Source: Streptomyces sp. B93
GTDB lineage: Bacteria; Actinomycetota; Actinomycetes; Streptomycetales; Streptomycetaceae
Assembly (NCBI RefSeq): GCF_018070565.1
Contig: NZ_JAGPXL010000002.1
Coordinates: forward strand, 247,827 to 311,826
Direction: 5' to 3'
DNA: 64,000 nucleotides
The translations under genes and the position numbers were made by a program. Below, one piece after another: positions 45,552-53,369 of this stretch. Positions within the stretch are counted from its first letter, which is position 1, and every line of letters begins with the position of its first letter. The notes beneath the pieces were generated by a model that saw only the letters and a list, made by a program, of their open reading frames with translations, had not been told where the DNA came from and made no database searches.

Positions 45552-46175
45552 TCAGGAGCCCGCCCCGGTGCCGCCGCCGCCCGGCATGCCGGCGGCCGTG
45601 GGGATCACGTCGTCGATGAGCCCGTACTCCTTGGCCTCCTGCGCGTCGAACCAGCGGTCGCGGTCGGAGTCCCGGGTGATCTGCTCGACCGACTGACCGG
45701 TGTGCAGCGAGGTCAGCTCGGCCATGCGCTTCTTGGTGTGCAGCAGGCGCTCGGCGTGGATCTTGATGTCCGAGGCCGAACCCGCCAGGCCGGCGGACGG
45801 CTGGTGGATCAGGATCTCGGCGTTCGGCAGCGCGAAGCGCTTGCCGCGGGTGCCCGCGCTGAGCAGGAACTGACCCATGGAGGCCGCGAGGCCCATGGCG
45901 ATGGTCACCACGTCGTTCTTGATGAACTGCATGGTGTCGTAGATCGCCATACCGGCCGTGATCGAGCCGCCGGGGCTGTTGATGTAGAGGTAGATGTCCT
46001 TGTCGGGGTCGGCGGCAAGGAGCAGCAGCTGCGCGGTGATCTTGTTCGCGATATCGTCGTCGACCGGCTGGCCGAGGAAGATGATCCGCTCGTTGAGCAG
46101 CCGGTTGTAGACCTGGTCGCCGAGGCCACCACCGATGGAAGGCTCGCCGGCGGCGGAGGGCATCAGATTCGTCAC
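45552..46175 (-). CDS. clpP1: ATP-dependent Clp protease proteolytic subunit ClpP1
   Basis: The 207-residue serine peptidase has its active-site serine in [15 protein letters not shown], its histidine in [13 protein letters not shown], and [20 protein letters not shown] before them. A Gly-rich C-terminus ends the chain. The GTG at 46175 gives [10 protein letters not shown]; an ATG four codons later is possible. In Streptomyces the operon is activated by ClgR, and a match to the ClgR operator lies about 105 bp upstream. Confidence 0.97.
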   Translation of the reverse strand: MTNLMPSAAGEPSIGGGLGDQVYNRLLNERIIFLGQPVDDDIANKITAQLLLLAADPDKDIYLYINSPGGSITAGMAIYDTMQFIKNDVVTIAMGLAASMGQFLLSAGTRGKRFALPNAEILIHQPSAGLAGSASDIKIHAERLLHTKKRMAELTSLHTGQSVEQITRDSDRDRWFDAQEAKEYGLIDDVIPTAAGMPGGGGTGAGS

Positions 46176-46279
46176 GTATCCACCTGCTCGTCTTACGACG
46201 GCGCCGGGCCGTCTTGCGTTCTGCCGTATTCATGGACCCTAACGCCGCGGCCCTCCGGGGGAATCCCGGTAATGGGGGT

Positions 46280-46293
46280 GTTCGCCGGGGGCG
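46280..46293 (-). promoter_or_regulatory. ClgR operator upstream of clpP1
   Basis: GTTCGCCGGGGGCG fits the ClgR operator GTTCGC-N5-GCG exactly, as I recall it for Streptomyces clp and lon promoters. It lies about 45 bp upstream of a plausible -10 (46236-46241), a position suited to an activator, and the -35 there is poor. Confidence 0.7.
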
Positions 46294-46333
46294 TAGTCGC
46301 TCCGCTGGGTTGGCGGGGGTTCTACTCGCCGTG

Positions 46334-46403
46334 GTGGTGCCGGCGGGTGGGCGGCTGCGGGCTCGTTGTGGTTGATCGCGCAGTTCCCCGCGCCCCTGGG
46401 TGG
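46334..46403. repeat. dispersed Streptomyces intergenic repeat, copy B
   Basis: The segment includes TGATCGCGCAGTTCCCCGCG followed by CCCCTGGG, a very common Streptomyces intergenic motif, and resembles copy A at 39399. Confidence 0.6.
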
Positions 46404-46410
46404 GTGACAT

Positions 46411-46450
46411 CGACGGGCCCCGAGAAGCGAGTGCGTCTCGGGGCCCGTCG
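46411..46450 (-). terminator. terminator after tig
   Basis: CGACGGGCCCCGAGA (46411-46425) and its exact complement (46436-46450) form a 15-bp stem with a 10-nt loop, 27 nt past the tig stop. Confidence 0.9.
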
Positions 46451-46476
46451 TCGATCCATCAGCGTCGCCGTACGGC

Positions 46477-47886
46477 TCAGGCCTCGCGCTTGTCCTCGGC
46501 CTCGGGCTGGTCGGCCGTGCCCTCGGCGGCCTCGACCGTCTCCGTGGCGGACTCGGTCTTCTCGACCTCGTCCTCCTCGTCGTCCAGGTCGACGACCTCG
46601 CCGTTGGTGTCCTTGACCGTGGCGGCCTCGACGACGACGGCCAGCGCCTTGCCGCGGGCGACCTCGCCGACCAGCAGCGGCACCTGGCCCTGCTCGACGA
46701 CGGCCTGCGCGAACTGGTCGGGGGACATGCCGGAGGAGGCCGCGCGCCGCATGAGGTGCTCGGTCAGCTCCTCCTGGTTGACGTTGAGCTTCTCCCGCTT
46801 GACCAGCTCGTCGAGGACGAACTGGGTCTTGATGCCCTTGACCGCGGCGTCGCGGGTCTCCTCGTCGAACTCCTCGGCGGTCTTGCCCTGGAGCTCCAGG
46901 TACTTGTCGAGGGTGAGGCCCATCTGGCCGAGCTGGTGGTGCTCGAGGTTGTGCTTGCGGGTGTTGATCTCGTCCTCGAGCAGCTTCTCGGGGACGGGCA
47001 CCTCGACCAGCTCGAGCAGCTTCTCCAGGACGCGCTCCTGGGCCTGCGTGGCCTGGTCGTACTTCTTCATGTTCTCCAGGCGGCCGCGGCTGTCCGCCTT
47101 CAGCTCCTCCAGGGTGTCGAACTCGGAGGCGAGCTGCGCGAAGTCGTCGTCCAGCTCGGGCAGTTCACGCTTGGCGACCTGGGTGACCTTGACGGTGACC
47201 TCGGCCTCCTGGCCGGCCGCGGAGCCGCCCTTCAGCTCGGAGGTGAAGGTGGCCTCGCCACCGGCCTCCAGGCCCTTCACGGCGTCGTCGATGCCGTCCA
47301 GCAGCTCACCGGAGCCGATGGTGTAGGAGACGCCGCTCGCGACGCCGTCCTCCAGGACCTCGCCGCCGACCTTGGCCTCCAGGTCGATGGTGACCACGTC
47401 GCCGTCCTCGGCGGCACGCTCGACCGGGGAGGTCGAGGCGAAGCGCTCGCGGAGCTGGTCGACGGACTTCTCGATGTCCTCGTCGGTGACCTCGACGGCG
47501 TCGACCTCGACCTCGATGCCGGAGTAGTCCGGGATCTCGATGGCCGGGCGGATGTCGACCTCGGCGGTGAAGTTCAGCGTGTCGCCGTCCTTCAGCTCGG
47601 TGATGTCGACCTCGGGCTGGCCCAGAACGCTGACCTCGGCCTCGTTCACGGCGCGCTCGTAGAACTTCGGCAGCGCGTCGTTGACGGCCTCCTCCAGCAC
47701 GGCGCCACGGCCGAACCGCTGGTCGATGACCCGGGCGGGGATCTTGCCCTTGCGGAAGCCCTTCACCGTGACCTGCTGGTTGATCTTCTTGTACGCCGCG
47801 TCGAGGCTGTCCTTGAGCTCCTCGAAGGGCACCTCGACAGTGAGCCGAACCCGGGTCGGGTTCAGGTTCTCCACGGCGCTCTTCAC
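46477..47886 (-). CDS. tig: trigger factor (ribosome-associated chaperone/PPIase)
   Basis: The 469-residue protein has the N-terminal ribosome-binding domain with the signature [12 protein letters not shown] (about residue 40). An FKBP-type PPIase domain follows (about 155-245: [39 protein letters not shown]), then the helical arms of the C-terminal domain. An acidic low-complexity tail ([17 protein letters not shown]) ends the chain, as in other actinobacteria. The GTG at 47886 has AAGGAG 8 nt upstream; longer frames upstream are basic and unlike the family. Confidence 0.97.
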   Translation of the reverse strand: MKSAVENLNPTRVRLTVEVPFEELKDSLDAAYKKINQQVTVKGFRKGKIPARVIDQRFGRGAVLEEAVNDALPKFYERAVNEAEVSVLGQPEVDITELKDGDTLNFTAEVDIRPAIEIPDYSGIEVEVDAVEVTDEDIEKSVDQLRERFASTSPVERAAEDGDVVTIDLEAKVGGEVLEDGVASGVSYTIGSGELLDGIDDAVKGLEAGGEATFTSELKGGSAAGQEAEVTVKVTQVAKRELPELDDDFAQLASEFDTLEELKADSRGRLENMKKYDQATQAQERVLEKLLELVEVPVPEKLLEDEINTRKHNLEHHQLGQMGLTLDKYLELQGKTAEEFDEETRDAAVKGIKTQFVLDELVKREKLNVNQEELTEHLMRRAASSGMSPDQFAQAVVEQGQVPLLVGEVARGKALAVVVEAATVKDTNGEVVDLDDEEDEVEKTESATETVEAAEGTADQPEAEDKREA

Positions 47887-48111
47887 GGTTCGGTCTCCTT
47901 GTGGCTGACTTCTCGGGTTCTGCCGGAGCCAGACCGGCCCGGCGGATCTGCCGCCCGGAGGACTGCTGTGCGGTGTCAGCACCTTCCGGAACCTTCTGGA
48001 TCCTTCGGTACGGATACGCACGGAGACACACGGGCGCGCAGCTTGCATAGTAACCGCAGGGGCTGACCCGCCCAAAAGGCGATCACCGAGGTGATCGGGG
48101 GAATGGGTGGA

Positions 48112-48188
48112 TGGTCGGGGTGGCGGGATTTGAACCCACGGCCTTCCGCTCCCAAAGCGGACGCGCTACCAAGCTGCGCCACACCCCG
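48112..48188 (-). tRNA. tRNA-Pro (anticodon UGG)
   Basis: The minus strand folds as a cloverleaf. The acceptor is CGGGGTG/CACCCCG, the D arm carries GCGCAGCTTGGTAGCGC, the anticodon loop TTTGGGA has TGG, and the T arm is GTGGGTTCAAATCCCGC. The discriminator is A, and the CCA end is encoded (48112-48114). Confidence 0.97.
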
Positions 48189-48434
48189 TCTGGTGCGACA
48201 CGTAGGGTACATGCCCGCAGGCCATAAGGCTGCCGCATTTCCCGAGGGGCCCCCGCGAGGGGCGCGGGCGCGTGGGAGCGGGGACGGGCGGACGGTGACC
48301 GGTCGGCCGACCTTCGAACATGCGCGCGTGGCCTGACACCGGCGGGCGTGGCGAAACGGGGTGTGCGGCGAGGGGGTGCGACCCGCTACGATGCCTCTGG
48401 TGCCGCGGTCGGCTGACCTGCGGCGCGTCTGTGT

Positions 48435-48508
48435 GCGGGCGTAGCTCAATGGTAGAGCCCCAGTCTTCCAAACTGGCTACGCGGGTTCGATTCCCGTCGC
48501 CCGCTCCA
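48435..48508 (+). tRNA. tRNA-Gly (anticodon UCC), integration site of the AICE
   Basis: The cloverleaf has acceptor GCGGGCG, D arm GCTCAATGGTAGAGC, anticodon loop CTTCCAA (TCC) and T arm GCGGGTTCGATTCCCGT. CCA is encoded (506-508). Its 3' half from 48464 is duplicated at 57144-57186, so the gene stays intact after integration. Confidence 0.97.
48464..48506 (+). other. attL core (3' part of tRNA-Gly)
   Basis: A 43-bp segment from the anticodon loop to the second base after the acceptor stem is identical to 57144-57186. It is the tRNA-side attachment site of the integrated element. Confidence 0.93.
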
Positions 48509-48514
48509 ACATGG

Positions 48515-48559
48515 CTCAGGCCCAGGTGAGAGGGTGAATTCCCACTCCCTGGGCCTGAG
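48515..48559. terminator. hairpin between tRNA-Gly and int
   Basis: CTCAGGCCCAGG (48515-48526) and its exact complement (48548-48559) form a 12-bp stem with a 21-nt loop. It belongs to the element and can end both the tRNA-Gly transcript and the convergent int transcript, replacing the host terminator now found after attR. Confidence 0.75.
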
Positions 48560-48576
48560 TCGTTCCGTAGGCCGGA

Positions 48577-49722
48577 TCAGCCGTCCGTGCCCCCCGCGTG
48601 CCCGCTCCGGCCGGAGCCCCGCTTGAACGCCTTGACGATCAGGTCATCCACGGCGTCAGCGATCTCCCGTTCCCGGTCGTAGTTGGCGTGTTGGTAGATC
48701 AGCGCGGCACGGGCCGTGCTGTGACCGAGCCGGGTCATCAGTTCCTTGGTGCTGGCGTTCGTGCGCGACGCCAGGGTGTTGCCGGTGTGCCTCAGATCAT
48801 GGAACCGCAGTCCCTTGATCCCAGCGTCGGCGCATGCCTTGTGCCACAGCCGGTTGAAGTGGTTCCGGCGCGGGGTAGCTTTCTTCGCTCCGACGAACAC
48901 ACGACCGGCCGCGCCGCTCTCGGCGTAGACGCTCATGTGGGTGACGAGGAAGGGCAGCACCGATGCCGGAACCGCCACCAGCCGCTTCCCCGCCACGCTC
49001 TTGGGCGCCTTGTAGACCCGCTTGCCGCTGGTCAACTCGGAGATGGCACCCCGCACTCGGATCATGCCGTGTTCCAGGTCGATGTCAGACCGGTGCAGGG
49101 CCACCAGCTCACCCCAGCGCAGCCCGCAGAACGCGGCGAGCAGGACCAGCGCCTTGTACCGAGGCTGAATCCGGTCTGCGACCGCGAACACCTCGGGGAT
49201 AGTCGCGGTCGGCCGTTCCGGGGTGACCACAGCGCCGCCGTTCTTGATCTGGCACGGGTTGCGGCGGATCAGCTCATCCTCAACAGCCGTGCCCATGATC
49301 GTGCGCAGCAGCGCGTACGCCTTCGCGACCGTGGACGGGCCGACACCAGCGTCCAGGCGGGACCGCCGCCAGGTCCGCACCGCAGCCGGGGTGATGTCGC
49401 CGACCGCCATCGCGCCGAAGGTGGGCGCCAGGTGCAGCCGGAGCAGCGAGGCGTACAGCTCAGCCGTACGGGGCGCCAGGGGGCGTTCCCTCACCCAAGC
49501 CGCCGCGTAGTCACCGAACGCCACCTTCCCGGCATCCGGGTCACGCCAGTCGCCTTGTCGAAGCTCGGACTGCCTGTCGGCCAGCCAGTCGTCAGCCTCG
49601 CGCTTGGTGCGGAACGTCTCCGGTGCAGGGCGGTCGACGCCATCCAGACCCCGGTAACGGGCCTGATAGCGGCCGGACGGCAGCTTGCGGACACGGCCGA
49701 ACTGTCGGCGCTTGCCAGCCAT
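48577..49722 (-). CDS. int: tyrosine recombinase integrase of the AICE
   Basis: The 381-residue enzyme has an N-terminal arm-binding domain (about 8-60: SGRYQARYRGLDG), a SAM-like core-binding domain (about 65-170) and the catalytic domain. All active-site residues are visible: Arg in CGLRWGEL (about 200), HxxR in HDLRHTGNTL (about 304-307), His in LGHST, and Tyr in ALIYQHANY (about 341). It should integrate and, with Xis, excise the element at tRNA-Gly. The ATG at 49722 overlaps the xis stop by one base, and the gene is next to attL as expected. Confidence 0.95.
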   Translation of the reverse strand: MAGKRRQFGRVRKLPSGRYQARYRGLDGVDRPAPETFRTKREADDWLADRQSELRQGDWRDPDAGKVAFGDYAAAWVRERPLAPRTAELYASLLRLHLAPTFGAMAVGDITPAAVRTWRRSRLDAGVGPSTVAKAYALLRTIMGTAVEDELIRRNPCQIKNGGAVVTPERPTATIPEVFAVADRIQPRYKALVLLAAFCGLRWGELVALHRSDIDLEHGMIRVRGAISELTSGKRVYKAPKSVAGKRLVAVPASVLPFLVTHMSVYAESGAAGRVFVGAKKATPRRNHFNRLWHKACADAGIKGLRFHDLRHTGNTLASRTNASTKELMTRLGHSTARAALIYQHANYDREREIADAVDDLIVKAFKRGSGRSGHAGGTDG

Positions 49723-49934
49723 CAGGCAGCCACCCCCCGGAGTACACGACCACGCCGACGCGGATGCACGGTATTGGCCTCGATGTACGCGCGTACGGCG
49801 CTCTCGGGGATGCGGACGTGCCGCCCGACCTTGACGTACGTGATCCGCCGTTCCTCGATCAGGCGCCGAGGGAAGCGCACGGTCGTGCCGAGGAGTTCGG
49901 CGACTTGGGCGACGTTCAGGTACCGCTCATTCAT
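49722..49934 (-). CDS. xis: excisionase/helix-turn-helix protein
   Basis: The 70-residue MerR-like winged-helix protein (YLNVAQVAELLGTTVRFPRRLIEERRITYVKVGRHVRIPESAV) is of the type that directs excision in AICEs. The ATG at 49934 has AAGGAGAG 7 nt upstream. The start overlaps the rep stop by 8 nt and the stop overlaps int by 1 nt, so rep-xis-int is one translationally linked block. Confidence 0.9.
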   Translation of the reverse strand: MNERYLNVAQVAELLGTTVRFPRRLIEERRITYVKVGRHVRIPESAVRAYIEANTVHPRRRGRVLRGVAA

Positions 49935-51324
49935 GGTCGTGCTCTCCTTCCTGACGCAGGTCTGCGAGGGCTTCGCGGGCAACTTCGCGGCTCTGTTGGA
50001 GGTCGCGGTGGATGGTGGCGGCGAGCCAGGATTCGCCGGGAGTGTGGCCGTGTCCGGCGTAGGTCCAGTGAGCGAGGGTGAGCGTGGCTGCCTCCGGGGT
50101 GTCGTCGGGGTCGGGCAGGCCCAGGGCCGTGCGTTGCTGGGCTGCGCGGTAGTCGGCGCGGACCTGGCGCAGGGCGCCGAGGGTGGTGGAGTAGCGCCGG
50201 GACTTGGTGGAGAAGTGGCCCCGGAAGCCGAGCATGTGGGCCCAGTCGCGGAGCTTGCGGTCCGGGTAGAGCGGGTGCAGGTCCAGGCACGCTTCGATCA
50301 GGCGGCGGGGGTGGTCGGCCACGCCGAGGAGGTCGAGGGCCTCGCGGTTGCCGATGCGGCGGTCGACAGTGCCGGTGGTCTCGGCGGCTTTGGTGGCGTA
50401 CTTGGCGACGTAGGAAGCCACGGCTTGTTCGGTGAGGTCTTCGCCGTTACCGAAGGCGCCGATGGGCTGGACGTCGAGCTGGGTGCCCCAGCGCAGGGTG
50501 CGCGCGGGGTGGCCACCGGCCGGGGCCACGTCGACCGCGACACGGGCGGCGGCGGCCCGGATGGCGTCGGTGAGCAGGCCGGTGCTGGCCCAGTGCGGCG
50601 GCGGGGTGTCGGGTCCCTCGGGGCCGTCGAAGCGGATCACGGCGTGGAAGTGCACGGCCCCGCGCTTCTGGTACTCAGCGACCTTGCCGAAGGACAGCCG
50701 GGACTGTTCGCGCGCTTCCTTCTGGGTGAGTCCGGCGCGGCGGGCGATCTCGCGGCGCAGGTAGATCGTGAAGTAGCGCCACAGGTCGGAGGCGTGGTTG
50801 TTCCACAGCACCGCGCCCGCGTAGTCGTAGGTGGCCGGGTCGAGCGGCGTGCCCAGGGTGGGGTCGTTCTCGGGGTGGTGGGTGCCGCAGGCGCAGGGGC
50901 GGGTGCCGGGGCGGTTGTGGACGGGACCGAACGAGGGGGCGGTGAGGGTGGCGAAGACGCGGGGGTGGTCGCGCACGGTGTGCGGGGTGCCTTTGGCCGG
51001 GTCGCCGGTCAGTCCGGCCCGGATGAGGTGGTAGGTGTCTCCGGCGTAGGTCCAGGCGCAGGCCGGGCAGCGTGAGACACGGCGGTTGCCGCACGCGATG
51101 CGGAGCATGCCGCCGGGTTCGTGGTCGGTGCTGTAGGCGTGCAGGACCGTGCCGGTGGCGCGGTCGATCAACTTGGTGGCGCCGGTCAGGCGGATGGGGT
51201 CGGCGCAGCCACCGGTGCGCTTGATCTGCTCTTGCCAGCGGTCGAAGCCGGGGGACCCGGCCACCCTCAGCACGTCGGTGAAGGTGGCCGGGTCCAGGCC
51301 CGCCAGGGTGGCGGTGTGGGTCAC
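49927..51324 (-). CDS. repSA: RepSA-type rolling-circle replication initiator
   Basis: The 465-residue protein resembles pSAM2 RepSA. Cysteines in RIACGNRRVSRCPACAWTY suggest a zinc-binding N-terminal part. GAVHFHAVIRFDG (about residue 225) is the HxH metal motif of HUH endonucleases, and AVASYVAKYATKAAE carries the candidate nicking tyrosine. It would nick the double-strand origin to start replication of the excised circle. The GTG at 51324 has GGAGG 7 nt upstream and overlaps the preceding small gene as GTGA. Confidence 0.9.
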   Translation of the reverse strand: MTHTATLAGLDPATFTDVLRVAGSPGFDRWQEQIKRTGGCADPIRLTGATKLIDRATGTVLHAYSTDHEPGGMLRIACGNRRVSRCPACAWTYAGDTYHLIRAGLTGDPAKGTPHTVRDHPRVFATLTAPSFGPVHNRPGTRPCACGTHHPENDPTLGTPLDPATYDYAGAVLWNNHASDLWRYFTIYLRREIARRAGLTQKEAREQSRLSFGKVAEYQKRGAVHFHAVIRFDGPEGPDTPPPHWASTGLLTDAIRAAAARVAVDVAPAGGHPARTLRWGTQLDVQPIGAFGNGEDLTEQAVASYVAKYATKAAETTGTVDRRIGNREALDLLGVADHPRRLIEACLDLHPLYPDRKLRDWAHMLGFRGHFSTKSRRYSTTLGALRQVRADYRAAQQRTALGLPDPDDTPEAATLTLAHWTYAGHGHTPGESWLAATIHRDLQQSREVAREALADLRQEGEHDHE

Positions 51325-51491
51325 TGGTCGTCCTCCGTGCTGCTGTAGCGGTCGATCCAGTCCTCCGCGCACACCTTGTGGACGGGCTTGCCCCGGTCGG
51401 AGCGCAGCGGGGTGGGCTTGTCGCAGATCACGCACGGCTGGTCGCCGGTGTGGTCGAAGTGCTCAGGTGAGCGCCAGTCGAGGAGGGCCAC
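51321..51491 (-). CDS. small AICE protein with Cys pair, 56 residues
   Basis: The open frame MALLDWRSPEHFDHTGDQ continues with CVICDKPTPLRSDRGKPVHK and VCAEDWIDRYSSTEDDQ. A CxxC pair and a later His/Cys could bind zinc. The GTG at 51491 has GGGAGG 9 nt upstream, and the stop is overlapped by the repSA start, so it is coupled to replication. I recall similar small proteins upstream of RepSA in other AICEs. The function is unknown. Confidence 0.75.
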   Translation of the reverse strand: MALLDWRSPEHFDHTGDQPCVICDKPTPLRSDRGKPVHKVCAEDWIDRYSSTEDDQ

Positions 51492-51676
51492 GGCCGTCGC
51501 CTCCCGGCCCGCGCGTAAGCGGCGGGGGCGGGGTGGCCGGTGCCCTGGCAGGCGTGGCAGACGACGCGCAGCAGGACGCGGGAGCCGTCGCGGTGACGGG
51601 CCCCGGTGGTGACCGAGGCGACGCAGAACCCGCCGCAGTGACGGCAGGCCGGACGGTTCGGGGTGTGGGAAGGCAT
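51428..51676 (-). CDS. small AICE protein with zinc-knuckle motifs, 82 residues
   Basis: MPSHTPNRPACRHCGGFCVA and VVCHACQGTGHPAPA provide two CxxC pairs spaced like a DnaJ-type or zinc-ribbon finger. Such small proteins recur in AICE transfer modules. The last roughly 20 residues overlap the next gene by 64 nt in another frame and look random, so only the first 55 residues may matter. The ATG at 51676 has a weak AAAGGG site. Confidence 0.65.
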   Translation of the reverse strand: MPSHTPNRPACRHCGGFCVASVTTGARHRDGSRVLLRVVCHACQGTGHPAPAAYARAGRRRPWPSSTGAHLSTSTTPATSRA

Positions 51677-51767
51677 GATGGACGGAGCCCTTTCGGATCG
51701 AGAGATCGGGAAGTGGTGGGGCCGTCCGGGGCGGCGGAAGTTTGGCGACCGAGGCCGCCCCGGAGGG

Positions 51768-52139
51768 CTACTTGAAGCGGCGAGACCGGGTGGTGCGAGC
51801 GTGCGTCGGGCGCTTGCGCGGCGAACGGGCACGGCCCTTGACGAGCGTGCGGCGGGACAGCTCCCGGCGCTTGGAGCGGTTGAGGGTGAGGCCGATGCCG
51901 CAGGTGGCCGACAGCACGGCGATCGCGGACGCGGCGATGATCTGCACGACGAGGGCCACCACGACCAGGACCACGACCGTGCCGCCGGTGATGGCGAAGA
52001 CGTACAGGATCGGGCCGGTGTAGGAGCGGGGGGCTTCCTGCACGATCACGACTTTGCGCAGGTCGGTGCCGGGCGGGATCTGCCGGTAGAGGTCGGTGGG
52101 GATGTGCCCCGCGCGAAGCTGTTCGTCGGGTAACTGCAT
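51768..52139 (-). CDS. membrane protein of the AICE spread module
   Basis: The 123-residue protein has a soluble N-terminus (MQLPDEQLRAGHIPTDLY), two adjacent membrane segments (GPILYVFAITGGTVVVLVVVALVVQIIAA) and a strongly basic C-terminus (RTLVKGRARSPRKRPTHAR). Its size and position match Spd proteins, which help plasmid spread within recipient mycelium. The ATG at 52139 has AGGAG 9 nt upstream. The exact spd designation is not determined. Confidence 0.75.
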   Translation of the reverse strand: MQLPDEQLRAGHIPTDLYRQIPPGTDLRKVVIVQEAPRSYTGPILYVFAITGGTVVVLVVVALVVQIIAASAIAVLSATCGIGLTLNRSKRRELSRRTLVKGRARSPRKRPTHARTTRSRRFK

Positions 52140-52153
52140 GACCTGGTCTCCTG

Positions 52154-52342
52154 TCAGGGGTTGCAGCGGTGGGTGCGGGCGGTGAGTTCGGCCGCTGAGC
52201 GGTCGCGGTGTTCGGTGGAGAACCCGCAGCCGGGGGCGGTGCAGGCGGCGGTGTGCCGGGTCTGGCCGCGGCCGGTGTGGAACGTGGCCACCTGCACGGG
52301 GCCGATGCGGATCACGTCGTAGAAGCGGTTCGGGCGGCCCAT
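52154..52342 (-). CDS. small AICE transfer-associated protein, 62 residues
   Basis: MGRPNRFYDVIRIGPVQVAT is followed by HTAACTAPGCGFSTEHRDRS and a C-terminal HRCNP, giving a possible C-C-H-C zinc site. The ATG at 52342 has AAGGAGG 9 nt upstream. It is 14 nt upstream of the membrane-protein gene, in the same operon. Function unknown. Confidence 0.75.
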   Translation of the reverse strand: MGRPNRFYDVIRIGPVQVATFHTGRGQTRHTAACTAPGCGFSTEHRDRSAAELTARTHRCNP

Positions 52343-52363
52343 CGGGGTGTACCTCCTTGTCGG

Positions 52364-53029
52364 TCAGGCGAGTTGGGCGACGATCTGGCAGGCGAGCGGT
52401 TCGGGGATGCCGAGGCGGGCGCGCAGGGTGGCGGTGTCGATGTCGGCGCCGGTTCGGGCGCGGTGGTCGGTGGCGACCTTGCGGGCGTGGTCGATCAGCG
52501 CCGGAGGCACGACCGGGGCCGCCGGTTCGGGCAGCGCCGGAGTCGGATCAGCGGTGGGAAGCGGTTCCCGCTCCAGGGCCACGGGCGGGGTTGGTTCAGG
52601 GGCGCGCGTCGGCGCCGGATCAGCGGGTGCGGGCACGGCTGGTGCCGGGTGTTTCTCGGGGTGGTCGGGGGCGGGTGAGTGGGCGAGCAGGGTGCCGCCC
52701 ATGAAGGCCAGCGCTGGCCACGCGGCGACGAGGATGCGCAGCCACGCCGGAACCTGGGTCAGGTCGAGAAGCCCCGCGGTGGCGACGTTGGCGCCGAGCG
52801 AGGCGACCAGGGCGATCAGGAACCAGGACCAGGCCAGCCGGGACGGGCCATCGGTGCGCAGCCGACGCCAGGCGGCGACCAGCAGCAGGTCAACGGAGAC
52901 CGGGTAGGCCCAGGCTTTCCAGCCGCTCTGTCCGGCTGCTTCGGCAAGGTCGTGCAGGTGGGCGAAGGACAGCGCACCAGCGATCACGGCCTGTACGAGG
53001 ACGGCATCCGGGCGGATCGAGCGGGGCAT
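52364..53029 (-). CDS. DUF2637 domain-containing membrane protein (SpdB-like)
   Basis: The 221-residue protein carries a DUF2637 region with three or four membrane segments (VQAVIAGALSFAHLHDLA, GWKAWAYPVSVDLLLVAAW, WFLIALVASLGANVATAGLL, ILVAAWPALAFMGGTLLAH). A Pro/Ala-rich linker and a C-terminal helical domain (DHARKVATDHRARTGADIDT) resembling a small DNA-binding fold follow. DUF2637 proteins are typical of AICE and plasmid spread functions. The ATG at 53029 has GGGAGG 8 nt upstream; a GTG at 53038 overlaps that site and is less likely. Confidence 0.85.
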   Translation of the reverse strand: MPRSIRPDAVLVQAVIAGALSFAHLHDLAEAAGQSGWKAWAYPVSVDLLLVAAWRRLRTDGPSRLAWSWFLIALVASLGANVATAGLLDLTQVPAWLRILVAAWPALAFMGGTLLAHSPAPDHPEKHPAPAVPAPADPAPTRAPEPTPPVALEREPLPTADPTPALPEPAAPVVPPALIDHARKVATDHRARTGADIDTATLRARLGIPEPLACQIVAQLA

Positions 53030-53105
53030 GGTCTTCACCTCCCTTCCAGGGGGGTCGGGGCGGGGGCCGGGCGGGGTGTGGTGTCCAGCCGCCCGGCCGC
53101 CGGGT

Positions 53106-53285
53106 TCAGTCGTCGGCGGTGATCTGGCCGGAGCCCAGGCAGTTCAGGCAGAGGCCGGTCTGGGCTCCGACGGTGCGGCGCTTGCGGCCGACGCGGACGG
53201 TGCGGGAGACCTCACCGGTGCCCTTGCAGACCGGGCACGGCAGGGTCGTGACCTTGCTCGGGGTCTTGCTGGTCTTGCGCGCCAT
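53106..53285 (-). CDS. small zinc-finger-like AICE protein, 59 residues
   Basis: MARKTSKTPSKVTTLPCPVC is followed by KGTGEVSRTVRVGRKRRTVG and LCLNCLGSGQITADD. The two CxxC pairs with Gly-rich turns resemble one DnaJ-type zinc-finger unit. The ATG at 53285 has AAGGGAG 7 nt upstream. It lies between the FtsK-like and DUF2637 genes on the same strand. Function unknown; nucleic-acid or protein binding is plausible. Confidence 0.8.
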   Translation of the reverse strand: MARKTSKTPSKVTTLPCPVCKGTGEVSRTVRVGRKRRTVGAQTGLCLNCLGSGQITADD

Positions 53286-53369
53286 GGGCGGTACTCCCTT
53301 CCGGATTTCGGCATGGCTCGGGTAGGGACCTGGCGCGAAGCGGTCGCGCCGACCGGCGAGCAGAAGGTG

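Larger units (their letters stand above)
46176..46476. other. clpP1 control region and tig terminator region, no gene
   Basis: From left to right this 301-nt gap holds a TANNNT-type -10 (TAGGGT on the minus strand, 46236-46241), the ClgR operator (46280-46293), a dispersed repeat (46334-46403) and the tig terminator (46411-46450). No coding frame is supported. Confidence 0.6.

Noticed and set aside
47887..48075. Longer N-terminus for trigger factor
   Set aside because: The added residues are basic and unlike the family, and a good ribosome-binding site precedes the GTG at 47886.
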